Assembly (NCBI RefSeq): GCF_001528665.1
Contig: NZ_BBYJ01000026.1
Coordinates: 1-64,000, forward strand
DNA length: 64,000 nt
Origin: Microtetraspora malaysiensis
GTDB lineage: Bacteria; Actinomycetota; Actinomycetes; Streptosporangiales; Streptosporangiaceae
Direction: 5' to 3'
In this document: positions 1-7,911 of the stretch, in pieces
Layout of the letters: each line of letters begins with the position of its first letter
How positions within the stretch are numbered: position 1 is the stretch's first letter
Translations under genes and position numbers: made by a program
The notes under the pieces: generated by a model
Database searches by the model: none
Seen by the model: only the letters and a program-made list of their open reading frames with translations
What the model was told of the DNA's origin: nothing

Positions 1-1163
1 TCCAGATGCCGGGTAGCGGACGCGATCGTCGCCGCATACCCGAACGACAGGCGGCCAGAGGCGAACAGGCCGGCGGTGTGGGGCAGGCGCGGAAGTTGCC
101 GGGAGAGTGTGACACGTTCTCCGGCGCGGGCGGTGCGTGACCCGGTAGCGGATGCCAGCCATGCTCCGATCGACCGCCGCCCGAACAGGTGGTGGCCTTT
201 ACCCGCTTCGGCTATCGGGAGGCGGGCGGCGATCGCGGCTTCGGCCAGATCGATCGCCCGTGCCAGGGCGACGATCTCCGCCATCGCCACCTCAACCTCG
301 GCACCGGCCTCGGCCCCTGCGCTAACACCGGCCCGAGCGCCAACACCGGTCTCGGCCTCGGCTCCAGACCCGGTCTTGGTTTCGCCCGGCACCTTCCCCG
401 CAGCCGCGGCCAGCCGCTCGGCACGAACGAGCAGGTCGATGACATCGCGTCCAGCCAGGTTCAGATCGGGCCAGTCCGCTACCCGGCTATCACCACCAGC
501 AGCATCCGGGCCCGCACCGTTCTGGCCAGCGCTGCCAACATCAGCGTCTCGGCGGTTGGTGGCAGCGCCCCGGCCATCACCAACAGCATTGCCATCGGCC
601 CGCCGGTCACTGCCACGCCGACCCACGTTCTGCTGCCGATCGTCCCGACCGGCACGCTGGGATCCGTTCGACGATGGCAGGCGGGACCGGTCGGGCCCTA
701 TGAAAGCGGACGCGATCGGCGATTGCGCCGGACCCGAAGGCCATCCACCGCCGTCAGGCTTCTGGTCTTCCGCCGCGTCCGGGAGGCCGAGCAGCCGCCG
801 AGCCCATGACTGTGTCGTCTCCGGCTCGCCGCGTCGCCCACCTCGCCCGTCAACGCGCGCCGTGGCGTCCGGCTCGTCGCGTCCCGCAGCTCGCCCCTCA
901 GAGCGCGCCGGGTCGTGCGGGGCGGGGTCAGTGACTCCCGCACAGCCGCTGGCGCTGCGGGTGCGGTCGAGGAGCCCGGCATCGCGGGCACGATCGAGAA
1001 GCACCGCCCCGTAGGAGTCACCGGAGAAGCGACCGGATCCGATGAACGGCGTGTGCCGCCTGGACCCGCGCCGCCGCGGGGACGTGGAAGGCGCGTCGGA
1101 CGGCCGGGACGGAGGCGTTTCCCCTGGTCGGCATGACAGCAGCACACCACCCGAAAGCATCAT
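1..1163 (-). CDS. DUF222 / HNH-type (13E12-like) protein, C-terminus beyond left edge
   Basis: An open frame runs leftward from 1163 off the window edge (about 387 codons seen). Reading the reverse strand gives a DUF222-type core near 1-480: a segment around LAGRDVIDLLVRAERLA, then AEAGKGHHLFGRRSIGAWLA and RLPHTAGLFASGRLS. DUF222 proteins usually end in an HNH nuclease domain and occur in many actinobacterial copies; that half lies outside the window. Start ATG-ATG at 1163/1160 is preceded by a strong GGGAGGGGAGG site about 8 bases upstream. About 200 residues before the core are low in complexity (Gly, Arg, Asp, Ser), and an Ala/Glu/Gly-rich insert of near-repeated GAEAGAE units splits the core. 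Family call is good; the biological role of DUF222 proteins is not settled. Confidence 0.72.
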   Translation of the reverse strand, partial: MMLSGGVLLSCRPGETPPSRPSDAPSTSPRRRGSRRHTPFIGSGRFSGDSYGAVLLDRARDAGLLDRTRSASGCAGVTDPAPHDPARSEGRAAGRDEPDATARVDGRGGRRGEPETTQSWARRLLGLPDAAEDQKPDGGGWPSGPAQSPIASAFIGPDRSRLPSSNGSQRAGRDDRQQNVGRRGSDRRADGNAVGDGRGAATNRRDADVGSAGQNGAGPDAAGGDSRVADWPDLNLAGRDVIDLLVRAERLAAAAGKVPGETKTGSGAEAETGVGARAGVSAGAEAGAEVEVAMAEIVALARAIDLAEAAIAARLPIAEAGKGHHLFGRRSIGAWLASATGSRTARAGERVTLSRQLPRLPHTAGLFASGRLSFGYAATIASATRHL

Positions 1164-2079
1164 CTCTTCGCACCTCCCCTCCCGGTCTGACGGTCGAGCC
1201 TCTGCGAGGATATCGTTCATGCGTTCGATAGGCAACTCTAAGTAGTCACACTTGTACTATTTGTGAGCACTGTAGATGGCATTCCGATTGGTGGGCATTC
1301 GTGAGCGGAGGCGGCCCGCCAAGGTCGGGGTCTCTGGTGTCAGGGTCTCTGGTGTCGGCGTCATCGCTGACGACTTCACGCGAAAAGGGGCACAGCCACA
1401 TCCAGCAACGTTGACACTGCCCGGCCCTGCCCGGCTTGGGCACCTTGCGCCCACACGCCAACCCCAGGACCGAAGCGTTCTCATGCTGTGAGACCGAGTA
1501 ATTGAAGGCCGTCGGCGGGATGGCTGCGGTAGTGGCCGGTGACGGCGACGAAATTGGTCAGGCCGATCAGGCGAGCCAGGCGCCCGGTCCGCGCTCTCGG
1601 CCGGAAACCCGTCCACGTTCTTGCCCAGCGTGTCGTCGTACCGCAGCTCGGCGCGCTATGCGAGTTACGCCACCGACGCTGTGCGAGTTGTGCCACCGAA
1701 ACGGCGGTGAGCCGGGGAGCGCGTCAATGCTGGCGGTGGAGCGACCTGGTCGCGGACGTGCAGATCGGCGAGTGGACCAGCCATGGAAGGCCAAGGGCGA
1801 CTGGTCGGTCAGAACGCCCCGGCCAGCGCCGTGTGGACCACCATGCGGAGACGCAGGGCTTTCTCGCCGGCTGCTGGAGCGATAGGCGCCTCCTGCGGAT
1901 CGCGCTTCGCCGGGGATCTTGGTCGAATGGACGAACAGCTCGGCGGTCTTCGGAAAAACGGACGAATTCCCCGACCGGCCCTTCTCATACCGTGGCGGTA
2001 AACATCGACCGGAGGGCTGGTACGCGTTGTCCGTTGGTCTTCATCACCGCGCTCTGATCGCCCGGCGGGGGTCCCCGCG
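1164..2079. other. 916 bp without a recognisable gene
   Basis: Several short overlapping frames exist on both strands, but none shows a known motif together with a ribosome site. One reverse-strand reading near 1400-1500 has a small Cys-rich patch (ACGRKVP then GQCQRC) that looks like a zinc ribbon, interrupted by frame changes. This may be a decayed gene, but I cannot name it. A 23-bp near-tandem repeat lies inside. Confidence 0.5.
1655..1700. repeat. Two near-identical 23-bp tandem units
   Basis: Unit one (1655-1677) and unit two (1678-1700) follow each other directly and share the core GCGAGTT-NN-GCCACCGA, differing at about four positions. The function is unknown; it lies in the gene-poor stretch downstream of the DUF222 promoter. 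Confidence 0.6.
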
Positions 2080-3159
2080 GTGAACCTCGACCTGATGCTC
2101 CAGGACCTGGAGGAGCTCGTCGTCTGCGAGTCCTTCTCCGCCGACCACGAGGCGGTCGCCCGCAGCGCCGCCGTGGTCGCCGAGCAGGGGGCCCGCCGAC
2201 TCGGGACGCCCCCGGAGACGATCGTGATCGACGGGGTCAGCCACCTGCGGTGGACCTTCGGCCGTCCCCGCGTGCTGCTCGTCGGGCACCACGACACAGT
2301 GTGGCCGATCGGGTCGCTGCGCGAGCACCCCTGGTCGGTGCGGGACGGCGTCGCCCGGGGACCGGGCGTGTTCGACATGAAGGCCGGGCTGGTGCAGGCC
2401 TTCCACGCGCTGGCCGCGCTGCCCTCCCCGGAAGGGGTGTGCCTGCTGATCACGGGTGACGAGGAGCTCGGCTCCCCCACCTCGCGGGCGCTGATCGAGG
2501 ACGCGGCGCGCGCCTGCTCGGCCGCGTTCGTGCTGGAGGCGAGCGCCGACGGCGGCGCGCTCAAGACCGGCCGCAAGGGCATCTCCGCCTATGAGCTCAC
2601 CGTGCTGGGGAAGGCCGCGCACGCGGGCCTGGAACCGCACGCGGGAGCCAATGCGGCGGTCGAGCTGGCCCACCAGATCCTCGCCCTGAGCATGATGGGC
2701 GACGGCGCGACCACGGTGACGCCGACGCTGGTGTCCGCCGGGAGCACGATGAACACCGTGCCCGCCCTGGCCTCGGTCGCGGTGGACGTGCGGGTCCCCA
2801 CCGTCGAGGAGCAGAAGCGGGTGGACGACCTGGTTCGGGCGCTGGCCCCGCGCGTGGCCGGAACCCGGCTGCGGGTGAGCGGCGGGCCGAACCGCCCGCC
2901 GCTGGAGGAGGCCTCGTCGGCGGGGCTGTTCGAGCTGGCCCGCCGCATCGCGGACGGCCTGGGCCTGCCCCCGTTGCGGGGCGTGGCCGTGGGCGGCGCC
3001 TCCGACGGCAACATCACCGCGGGCGTCGGCTGCCCCACGCTCGACGGGCTCGGCGCGGTCGGCGGCGGCGCGCACGCGGCACACGAGCACGCGCTCATCG
3101 CGGAGATACCCGGCCGCACCCGGCTGCTCGCGGAGCTGATCCGGGCGGTGCTCGCGTGA
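2080..3159 (+). CDS. M20 family metallopeptidase, probable N-succinyl-L-amino acid desuccinylase
   Basis: A 359-residue M20/carboxypeptidase-G2-type hydrolase. Two-zinc-site residues are visible: H70 and D72 in GHHDTV, D99 in GPGVFDMKAG, catalytic E128 and ligand E129 in TGDEELGS, E153, and a C-terminal His (about 332) in GGGAHAAHE. GTG start at 2080, with a G-rich stretch upstream. The downstream GNAT gene overlaps it by 4 bp, and a racemase follows. In the known N-succinylamino-acid racemase route an M20 enzyme removes the succinyl group from the L-product, so that is the most likely role here (inference from context). A plain cytosolic N-acyl-amino-acid hydrolase or carboxypeptidase is the alternative. 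No signal peptide. Confidence 0.82.
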   Translation: MNLDLMLQDLEELVVCESFSADHEAVARSAAVVAEQGARRLGTPPETIVIDGVSHLRWTFGRPRVLLVGHHDTVWPIGSLREHPWSVRDGVARGPGVFDMKAGLVQAFHALAALPSPEGVCLLITGDEELGSPTSRALIEDAARACSAAFVLEASADGGALKTGRKGISAYELTVLGKAAHAGLEPHAGANAAVELAHQILALSMMGDGATTVTPTLVSAGSTMNTVPALASVAVDVRVPTVEEQKRVDDLVRALAPRVAGTRLRVSGGPNRPPLEEASSAGLFELARRIADGLGLPPLRGVAVGGASDGNITAGVGCPTLDGLGAVGGGAHAAHEHALIAEIPGRTRLLAELIRAVLA

Positions 3160-3932
3160 CCGCCGCGCCGCGCGAGCTCCACAGCGTCCAGGAGTTCGAG
3201 GATGTCTTCCAGCTCTTCGACGACATCTGGCATCCCGAGCCGGGCGGGGCGCCCATCAGCGTCGAGCTGATGCGGGCGCTGTCCCATGCGGGCAACTACG
3301 TGGCCGGGGTCTACGAGGACGGCCGGCTGGCCGGCGCCTCGGTGGGTTTCCTGGCGGCGCCGGCGGGGCGGGTGCTGCACTCGCACGTCACCGGCGCCGC
3401 GGCCGGCCGCGGGATCGGTTTCGCGCTCAAGACGCACCAGCGGGCCTGGGCGCTCGAACGGGGCATCGAGCGGATCACCTGGACCTACGACCCTCTGGTG
3501 CGCCGCAACGCCTACTTCAACCTGGCCAAGCTCGGCGCCCGTCCGGAGGAGTACCTGCCGTCGTTCTACGGCGTCATGGAGGACGCGATCAACGCCGGGG
3601 ACGAGTCGGACCGGATGCTCGCCGTCTGGCGGCTGACCGATCCGCGTGTGCTCGCCGCCGTACGGCGGGAGCCGTACGTGCCGGTGGTCCCGGCGGACGC
3701 GGCGGTCGGGCTGGCCGACGCGGACGGACGGCCGGTCCCCGGCCGGACGGACGCGGGGACGGTCCTCGTGGCGGTGCCGGAGGACATCGAGAGCCTGCGC
3801 CGCACGGACCCCGGGCTGGCCAAGGCGTGGCGGCACGCCGTGCGCGACGTGCTCGGCGGCCTGCTGGAGGAAGGGGCCCAGGTCACCGGTTTCCACCGGA
3901 GAACGTGCTACATCGTGGAACGCACCGTCTGA
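3156..3932 (+). CDS. GNAT-superfamily acyltransferase (COG3375 type), probable D-amino acid N-succinyltransferase
   Basis: 258 residues. It starts at a GTG that overlaps the M20 stop (GTGA), so translation is probably coupled. The N-terminal half is GNAT-like: VAGVYEDGRLAGASVGF beta hairpin, then the acyl-CoA loop region AAAGRGIGFALKTHQR and the conserved WTYDPLVRRNAYFNLAKLG characteristic of this predicted GNAT subgroup. The C-terminal 100 residues are less typical. Proteins of this subgroup are encoded with enolase-superfamily racemases and act as succinyl-CoA:D-amino acid N-succinyltransferases in the characterised pathway. Substrate here is inferred from the operon. Confidence 0.8.
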   Translation: MTAAPRELHSVQEFEDVFQLFDDIWHPEPGGAPISVELMRALSHAGNYVAGVYEDGRLAGASVGFLAAPAGRVLHSHVTGAAAGRGIGFALKTHQRAWALERGIERITWTYDPLVRRNAYFNLAKLGARPEEYLPSFYGVMEDAINAGDESDRMLAVWRLTDPRVLAAVRREPYVPVVPADAAVGLADADGRPVPGRTDAGTVLVAVPEDIESLRRTDPGLAKAWRHAVRDVLGGLLEEGAQVTGFHRRTCYIVERTV

Positions 3933-3996
3933 TCGCGGCCGAACGCGGCAGGCGGTCCTACCGGAAGGAGGCGCGGCGAGACGCCGCACACCCACT

Positions 3997-5097
3997 ATGA
4001 AGATCACTGGAATCGAGCTGCGGCGGATCGCGATGCCGCTGGTCGCGCCGTTCCGCACCTCGTTCGGGACGGAGACGGCGCGCGACGTGCTGCTCGTGCG
4101 GGTCGTCACGCCCGAGGCCGAGGGGTGGGGCGAGTGCGTGGCCATGTCACGGCCGCTCTACTCCCCCGAGTACGTCGACGGCGCGGCCGAGGTAATGCGC
4201 CGCTTCCTCATCCCGGCGCTGCCCGCCCACGCCGACGCCCAGGCGGCCGGCCGGGCGCTCGCGCCGTTCAAGGGGCACCGGATGGCCAAGGCCGCGCTGG
4301 AGACCGCGGTCCTGGACGCCCAGCTCCGGGCCCGCGGCGAGTCGTTCGCGGCGTACTTCGGCGCGACCCGTGAGCGGGTCCCCTGCGGGGTGTCGGTCGG
4401 CATCATGAACTCGATCCCCGAGCTGCTCGACGCCGTCGAGGGCTTCCTGGCCGAGGGCTACGTCCGGATCAAGCTGAAGATCGAACCGGGCTGGGACCTG
4501 GAGCCGGTCCGCGCCGTACGCGAGCGGTTCGGCCCCGACCTGCTGCTCCAGGTCGACGCCAACGCCGCGTACACGCTGGCCGACGCCCCGCACCTGGCCA
4601 AGCTGGACGCCTTCGACCTGCTGCTGATCGAGCAGCCACTGGCCAACGACGACATGGTCCAGCACGCCGCGCTCGCCCGCCGGATCTCCACCCCGATCTG
4701 CCTGGACGAGTCGATCGAGTCGGCCGAGCACGCCGCGGCCGCCATCACACTGGGCGCGTGCTCGATCATCAACGTCAAGCCGGGCCGGATCGGGGGCTAC
4801 CTGGAGGCGCGCCGCATCCACGACCTGGCCCGCGCCCACGGTGTCGCGCTGTGGTGCGGCGGGATGCTGGAGACGGGCATCGGCCGCGCCGCCAACGTCG
4901 CGCTGGCCGCCCTGCCCGGCTTCACGCTGCCGGGCGACACCTCGGCCTCGCGCCGCTACTTCGCGACGGACGTCACCGCGCCGTTCGAACTGCGTGACGG
5001 CCACCTGGATGTCCCGGCCGGGCCCGGTATCGGCGTGGACCCCGTCCCGGACATCCTGGACGAGGTCACCACCTCGACCGAGTGGATCACCAGGTAG
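3997..5097 (+). CDS. Enolase-superfamily N-succinylamino acid racemase / o-succinylbenzoate synthase
   Basis: 366 residues, MenC/NSAR-type. All catalytic positions are present: K159 and K161 (KLK after VRI), metal ligands D187 (VDANAAY), E212 (LIEQP) and D237 (CLDES), and the second base K261 (INVKPGRIGG). Start ATG 3997; a longer frame upstream overlaps the GNAT gene and is rejected. A GGAAGGAGG stretch lies about 26 bases upstream, unusually far. Chemistry in the family is either OSB synthesis for menaquinone or 1,1-proton-transfer racemisation of N-succinylamino acids. There are no men genes next to it, but there is an M20 deacylase and a GNAT acyltransferase, so the racemase role is favoured. 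Dual activity is common in this family. Confidence 0.87.
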   Translation: MKITGIELRRIAMPLVAPFRTSFGTETARDVLLVRVVTPEAEGWGECVAMSRPLYSPEYVDGAAEVMRRFLIPALPAHADAQAAGRALAPFKGHRMAKAALETAVLDAQLRARGESFAAYFGATRERVPCGVSVGIMNSIPELLDAVEGFLAEGYVRIKLKIEPGWDLEPVRAVRERFGPDLLLQVDANAAYTLADAPHLAKLDAFDLLLIEQPLANDDMVQHAALARRISTPICLDESIESAEHAAAAITLGACSIINVKPGRIGGYLEARRIHDLARAHGVALWCGGMLETGIGRAANVALAALPGFTLPGDTSASRRYFATDVTAPFELRDGHLDVPAGPGIGVDPVPDILDEVTTSTEWITR

Positions 5098-5116
5098 TTC
5101 CCGGAGCTTCTTGGGA

Positions 5117-5162
5117 GTGTCTGACAAATGTTGCCCGTAGCAGGGCTTGATTTGTCAGACAC
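5117..5162. terminator. 13-bp perfect inverted repeat between convergent genes
   Basis: GTGTCTGACAAAT (5117-5129) and its exact complement (5150-5162) flank a 20-base loop. It sits between the racemase stop (5097) and the TetR stop (5207), so a bidirectional transcription terminator is likely. The TGTCTGACA core also resembles GntR/FadR-type operators, which is the alternative reading. Confidence 0.6.
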
Positions 5163-5206
5163 GACCTACTCCGAAGGGCGTGCCACGCGGCAGGCGCCGC
5201 TTCGCG

Positions 5207-5887
5207 TCAGGCCCTGGAGGGCCGCTGTCTCTGGGAGCTGTCGGCCGCGAGCGGGAGACCGCGCAGCGACAGAGCACTCGGCGGAGGTAGGGCCCCGTGA
5301 GCCGCCTCGGCGCGGAACGACTGGAGCAGGTACGCCACCAGGCGCCGGGGCGCAGCACTGTCACGCGGCAGCGCGGTGACCAGACCGCAGTGCGACAACA
5401 GGGCCACGGCGAGGTCGGAAGGGTGGAAATCGGCCCGCAGCGCGCCCGCTGCCTGGGCTCTGCGGACCAGGGTCATGAGGTCCCGCTCGGCCCGTTCTCG
5501 GGCCTGCGCGTGTTCCACCGTGCTGTCCGGGAAGGCCGCGACGAACGCGGCCGAGAACCCCTGTTCCTCCCGCTGAAGCTCGCAGGCCGTCTCGACCAGC
5601 CGCTGGAAACCCCGCCAGGGGTCGGGGTCGGCCAGCGCCTCGGTGAGCGCTCGGGCGCAGGTCTCCATCTGCTGCGCGAACGCGGCCCGGACCAGGGCGT
5701 CCCGGGTCGGAAAACGCCGGTACAGCGTCGCTACGCCGACCCCGGCCCGTCGGGCCACGGTCGCTATGGGCGCGTCGATCCCGTGCTCGGCGAAGACCGC
5801 ACGGGCGGCGACGAGGATGCGCCCCCGGTTGCGCCGGGCGTCGGCCCGCAGCCCCGGGCCCGCGATCCGAGAGGATTCCTCCACCAC
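5207..5887 (-). CDS. TetR family transcriptional regulator
   Basis: 226 residues. The N-terminal helix-turn-helix is clear: RGRILVAARAVFAEHG, then IATVARRAGVGVATLYRRFP (residues about 22-60). The C-terminal ligand domain matches the common actinobacterial type with a late LLSHCGLVTALP segment. GTG start at 5887 has GGAGGTGAG just upstream. It is divergent from a quinone-oxidoreductase-like gene, and a perfect palindrome lies between them, so it probably represses both itself and that gene. Ligand unknown. Confidence 0.88.
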   Translation of the reverse strand: MVEESSRIAGPGLRADARRNRGRILVAARAVFAEHGIDAPIATVARRAGVGVATLYRRFPTRDALVRAAFAQQMETCARALTEALADPDPWRGFQRLVETACELQREEQGFSAAFVAAFPDSTVEHAQARERAERDLMTLVRRAQAAGALRADFHPSDLAVALLSHCGLVTALPRDSAAPRRLVAYLLQSFRAEAAHGALPPPSALSLRGLPLAADSSQRQRPSRA

Positions 5888-5906
5888 TGTCTCTCACCTC
5901 CGGTCC

Positions 5907-5928
5907 AAACGGACGGTGCCGTCCGTTT
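5907..5928. promoter_or_regulatory. Perfect palindrome, probable TetR operator
   Basis: AAACGGACGG, two bases (TG), then CCGTCCGTTT: 10-bp perfect arms, 20 bases upstream of the TetR start and about 60 upstream of the oxidoreductase start. Arm length and position are typical of TetR-family operators controlling a divergent pair. Confidence 0.75.
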
Positions 5929-5987
5929 AAGAGCCTACGCTCAGGGCCAGATCCCCCGTACGGCCACTGGTGGCGAAGGTGAGAACG

Positions 5988-6950
5988 ATGGACGACCGCA
6001 CGATGAGAGCAGTACTTTTCGACCGCTTCGGCGGCCCCGAGGTGCTGTACGTGGGCCGGGTACCACGCCCCGAACCGGCGCTCGGCGAGGTACTCGTGCG
6101 GGTGCGCGCGTTCAGCGTCAACGGCGGCGAACTGGCGGCCCGTTCCGGCAGCCTCCGTCTCTTCACCGGACAGAAGTTCCCGCAACGCGTCGGGTTGGAC
6201 TTCACCGGCGAGGTTGCCGCGCTCGGCGCCGGCGCGACGGACGTCGCGGTCGGCGACCGTGTGTGGGGCACGGTGGGCCGTACCGGATTCGGCAGCGCCG
6301 CCGAGTACGTGACAGTCCGGGCCGAGCGGCTCGGCCGGGTCCCGGACGGACTGGATCTGGTGGCAGCCGCCGCGCTGCCGGTGGCAACCACGGCCATCAC
6401 GGCGCTGCGCGACAAGGCCAGGCTGCGCCCCGGCGAACGACTGCTCGTACGGGGCGCAGCGGGTGGCGTCGGCAACGCCGCCGTCCAGCTCGGACAGGCA
6501 TATGGTGCCGAGGTCACGGCCCTGGCCCGCGCCGCCAACCTCGACTTCGTCCGCACGCTCGGCGCCCACCACGCCATCGACCACCGGGCCGTCCCGCCGA
6601 GGGAACTGGGCCTGTTCGACGTGGTCCTCGACACCGCGGGCACCGACCTGCGGGCCTTCCGGCGCCTGCTGACGCCGGGCGGACGCATGGTCACCATCGC
6701 CTTCGACGTGACACGGCCCGCCGCCTCACTCGGCTACATCGCCGCCAGCGCCGTACACGGACGCGGCCGGGTGCGCTTCTTCAGCGGCAACCCCACGCGG
6801 GCGCTCTTCGACGACCTCGCCCGCCAGGTGGCGGAGGGGGGACTGCGCCCTGCGGTGGACAGGTACTTCCCGCTGGAGGAGACAGCGGCGGCCCACCGGG
6901 CGCTGGAGGCGGGCGGGGTACGGGGCAAGTACGTGGTCAGGGTCGACTGA
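5988..6950 (+). CDS. NADP-dependent quinone oxidoreductase-like protein (zeta-crystallin type MDR)
   Basis: 320 residues from ATG 5988, which has GAAGGTGAG five bases upstream; an in-frame GTG (5970) and a second ATG (6003) are alternatives. Medium-chain dehydrogenase/reductase without zinc ligands. The GroES-like N-terminal part contains GLDFTGEVAALGAG, and the Rossmann part has the nucleotide motif GAAGGVGNAAVQLGQA (about residues 150-165) and the common C-terminal LEETAAAHRALEAGG. It probably reduces quinones or enones with NADPH in the cytosol. Likely repressed by the divergent TetR protein through the shared palindrome. Confidence 0.85.
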   Translation: MDDRTMRAVLFDRFGGPEVLYVGRVPRPEPALGEVLVRVRAFSVNGGELAARSGSLRLFTGQKFPQRVGLDFTGEVAALGAGATDVAVGDRVWGTVGRTGFGSAAEYVTVRAERLGRVPDGLDLVAAAALPVATTAITALRDKARLRPGERLLVRGAAGGVGNAAVQLGQAYGAEVTALARAANLDFVRTLGAHHAIDHRAVPPRELGLFDVVLDTAGTDLRAFRRLLTPGGRMVTIAFDVTRPAASLGYIAASAVHGRGRVRFFSGNPTRALFDDLARQVAEGGLRPAVDRYFPLEETAAAHRALEAGGVRGKYVVRVD

Positions 6951-6972
6951 GCGACGGCACCCGATCCCGCCC

Positions 6973-7044
6973 GGGCGACGGGGCAAAGATCGACGGGGAG
7001 GGAATTAGTGCCCCTCCCGCCAATTTTTGCCCCGTCGCGTCGCC
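6973..7044. terminator. Large imperfect inverted repeat, intergenic
   Basis: GGGCGACGGGGCAAA on the left is mirrored by TTTGCCCCGTCGCGTCGCCC on the right around a loop near AATTAGTG; total about 70 bases. It lies between the oxidoreductase (stop 6950) and the convergent ABC operon (stop 7219), so it can terminate both. The 12-mer CGACGGGGCAAA inside it recurs at 48060-48071. Confidence 0.6.
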
Positions 7045-7126
7045 CAGGGCGGCACCTCGCTGCGTTGACGCCCCACCCACGAAAAGTCCTCGCAGGCTCG
7101 GACTTTCCGCGGGGCCCGGGATTGTC

Positions 7127-7148
7127 GGCCGTAGGCTCCGCTACGGCC
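7127..7148. terminator. Short perfect hairpin downstream of ABC operon
   Basis: GGCCGTAG, six-base loop GCTCCG, CTACGGCC. It lies 70 bases beyond the stop of the last gene of the minus-strand transporter operon and may be its terminator. Confidence 0.5.
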
Positions 7149-7218
7149 TCCTCCTCCGCCTTGCGATACACCACCCTGGATCGCCGCTCCGTCCGGGCAA
7201 ACCTTGCCGGTCACGGCA

Positions 7219-7911
7219 CTAGCTCCGGGCGAGGCGGGGAACCGCGTCGAGGAGCGAGCGGGTGTAGGCGTCCGAAGGCGCCTTCACCACCTCCTCGGTC
7301 GGCCCCGCCTCGACCAGCCGGCCCCGGTGCATCACCGCGACCACGTCGGAGACGTACCGCACCACGGCCAGGTTGTGCGAGATGAACAGCATCGACAGCC
7401 CGATCTCCTCGCGCAGCGAGCGGATCAGGTTGAGCACCGCGCCCTGGACGGAGACGTCCAGGGCGGAGGTGATCTCGTCGGCGATCAGCAGCGCCGGCCG
7501 GACGCCGAGCGCGCGGGCGATCGCCACCCGCTGCCGCTGGCCCCCGGACAGCTCGCGTGGGTAGCGCTCCGCGAGTGCGACGGGCAGGGACACCAGGGTC
7601 AGCAGCCGCTCCACCTCCGCCTGGCGGGCGGCCCGCGGCAGGCGCAGGCCCTCCGCGACCGACGCGCCGATGGTCATGCGCGGGTCGAGGGAGGTGAGCG
7701 GGTCCTGGAACACCATCTGCACCCGGCTCGGGTCCACCCCCTCGACGACCCCCGTGTACGGCACCAGCCCGCTCACCGCACGCGCGAGCGTGGACTTGCC
7801 CGACCCGGACTCGCCCACCAGGCCGACGATCGCGCCGTCGGGGATCTCCAGGGTGACGTCGTCCACGGCGGTGAAGGCGCCGAACCGGACGGTCAGGTTC
7901 TTGATGATCAC
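7219..7911 (-). CDS. Oligopeptide/dipeptide ABC transporter ATP-binding protein (DppF-like)
   Basis: 230 residues, a lean nucleotide-binding domain. Walker A GESGSGKST, Q-loop QMVFQDP, signature LSGGQRQRV, Walker B LLIADEI (Glu present) and switch His in FISHN are all present. GTG 7911 overlaps the TGA of the upstream fusion gene (GTGA), with GGAGG just before it. An upstream extension of the frame is an artefact of overlap with the fusion gene. It lacks the C-terminal OppF-type extension that is usual, making it about 80 residues shorter than typical DppF proteins. It powers peptide uptake together with the upstream permeases. Confidence 0.9.
   Translation of the reverse strand: MIIKNLTVRFGAFTAVDDVTLEIPDGAIVGLVGESGSGKSTLARAVSGLVPYTGVVEGVDPSRVQMVFQDPLTSLDPRMTIGASVAEGLRLPRAARQAEVERLLTLVSLPVALAERYPRELSGGQRQRVAIARALGVRPALLIADEITSALDVSVQGAVLNLIRSLREEIGLSMLFISHNLAVVRYVSDVVAVMHRGRLVEAGPTEEVVKAPSDAYTRSLLDAVPRLARS

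Noticed and set aside
1246-1700. Short minus-strand frames with a Cys-rich patch, considered as a transposase or recombinase zinc ribbon
   Set aside because: Matches stop after a few residues, frames change, and no catalytic motif is seen.
3646-3996. 5' extension of the racemase frame giving 483 codons
   Set aside because: It overlaps the GNAT gene in another frame and adds sequence foreign to the enolase superfamily; ATG 3997 begins exactly at the conserved N-terminus.
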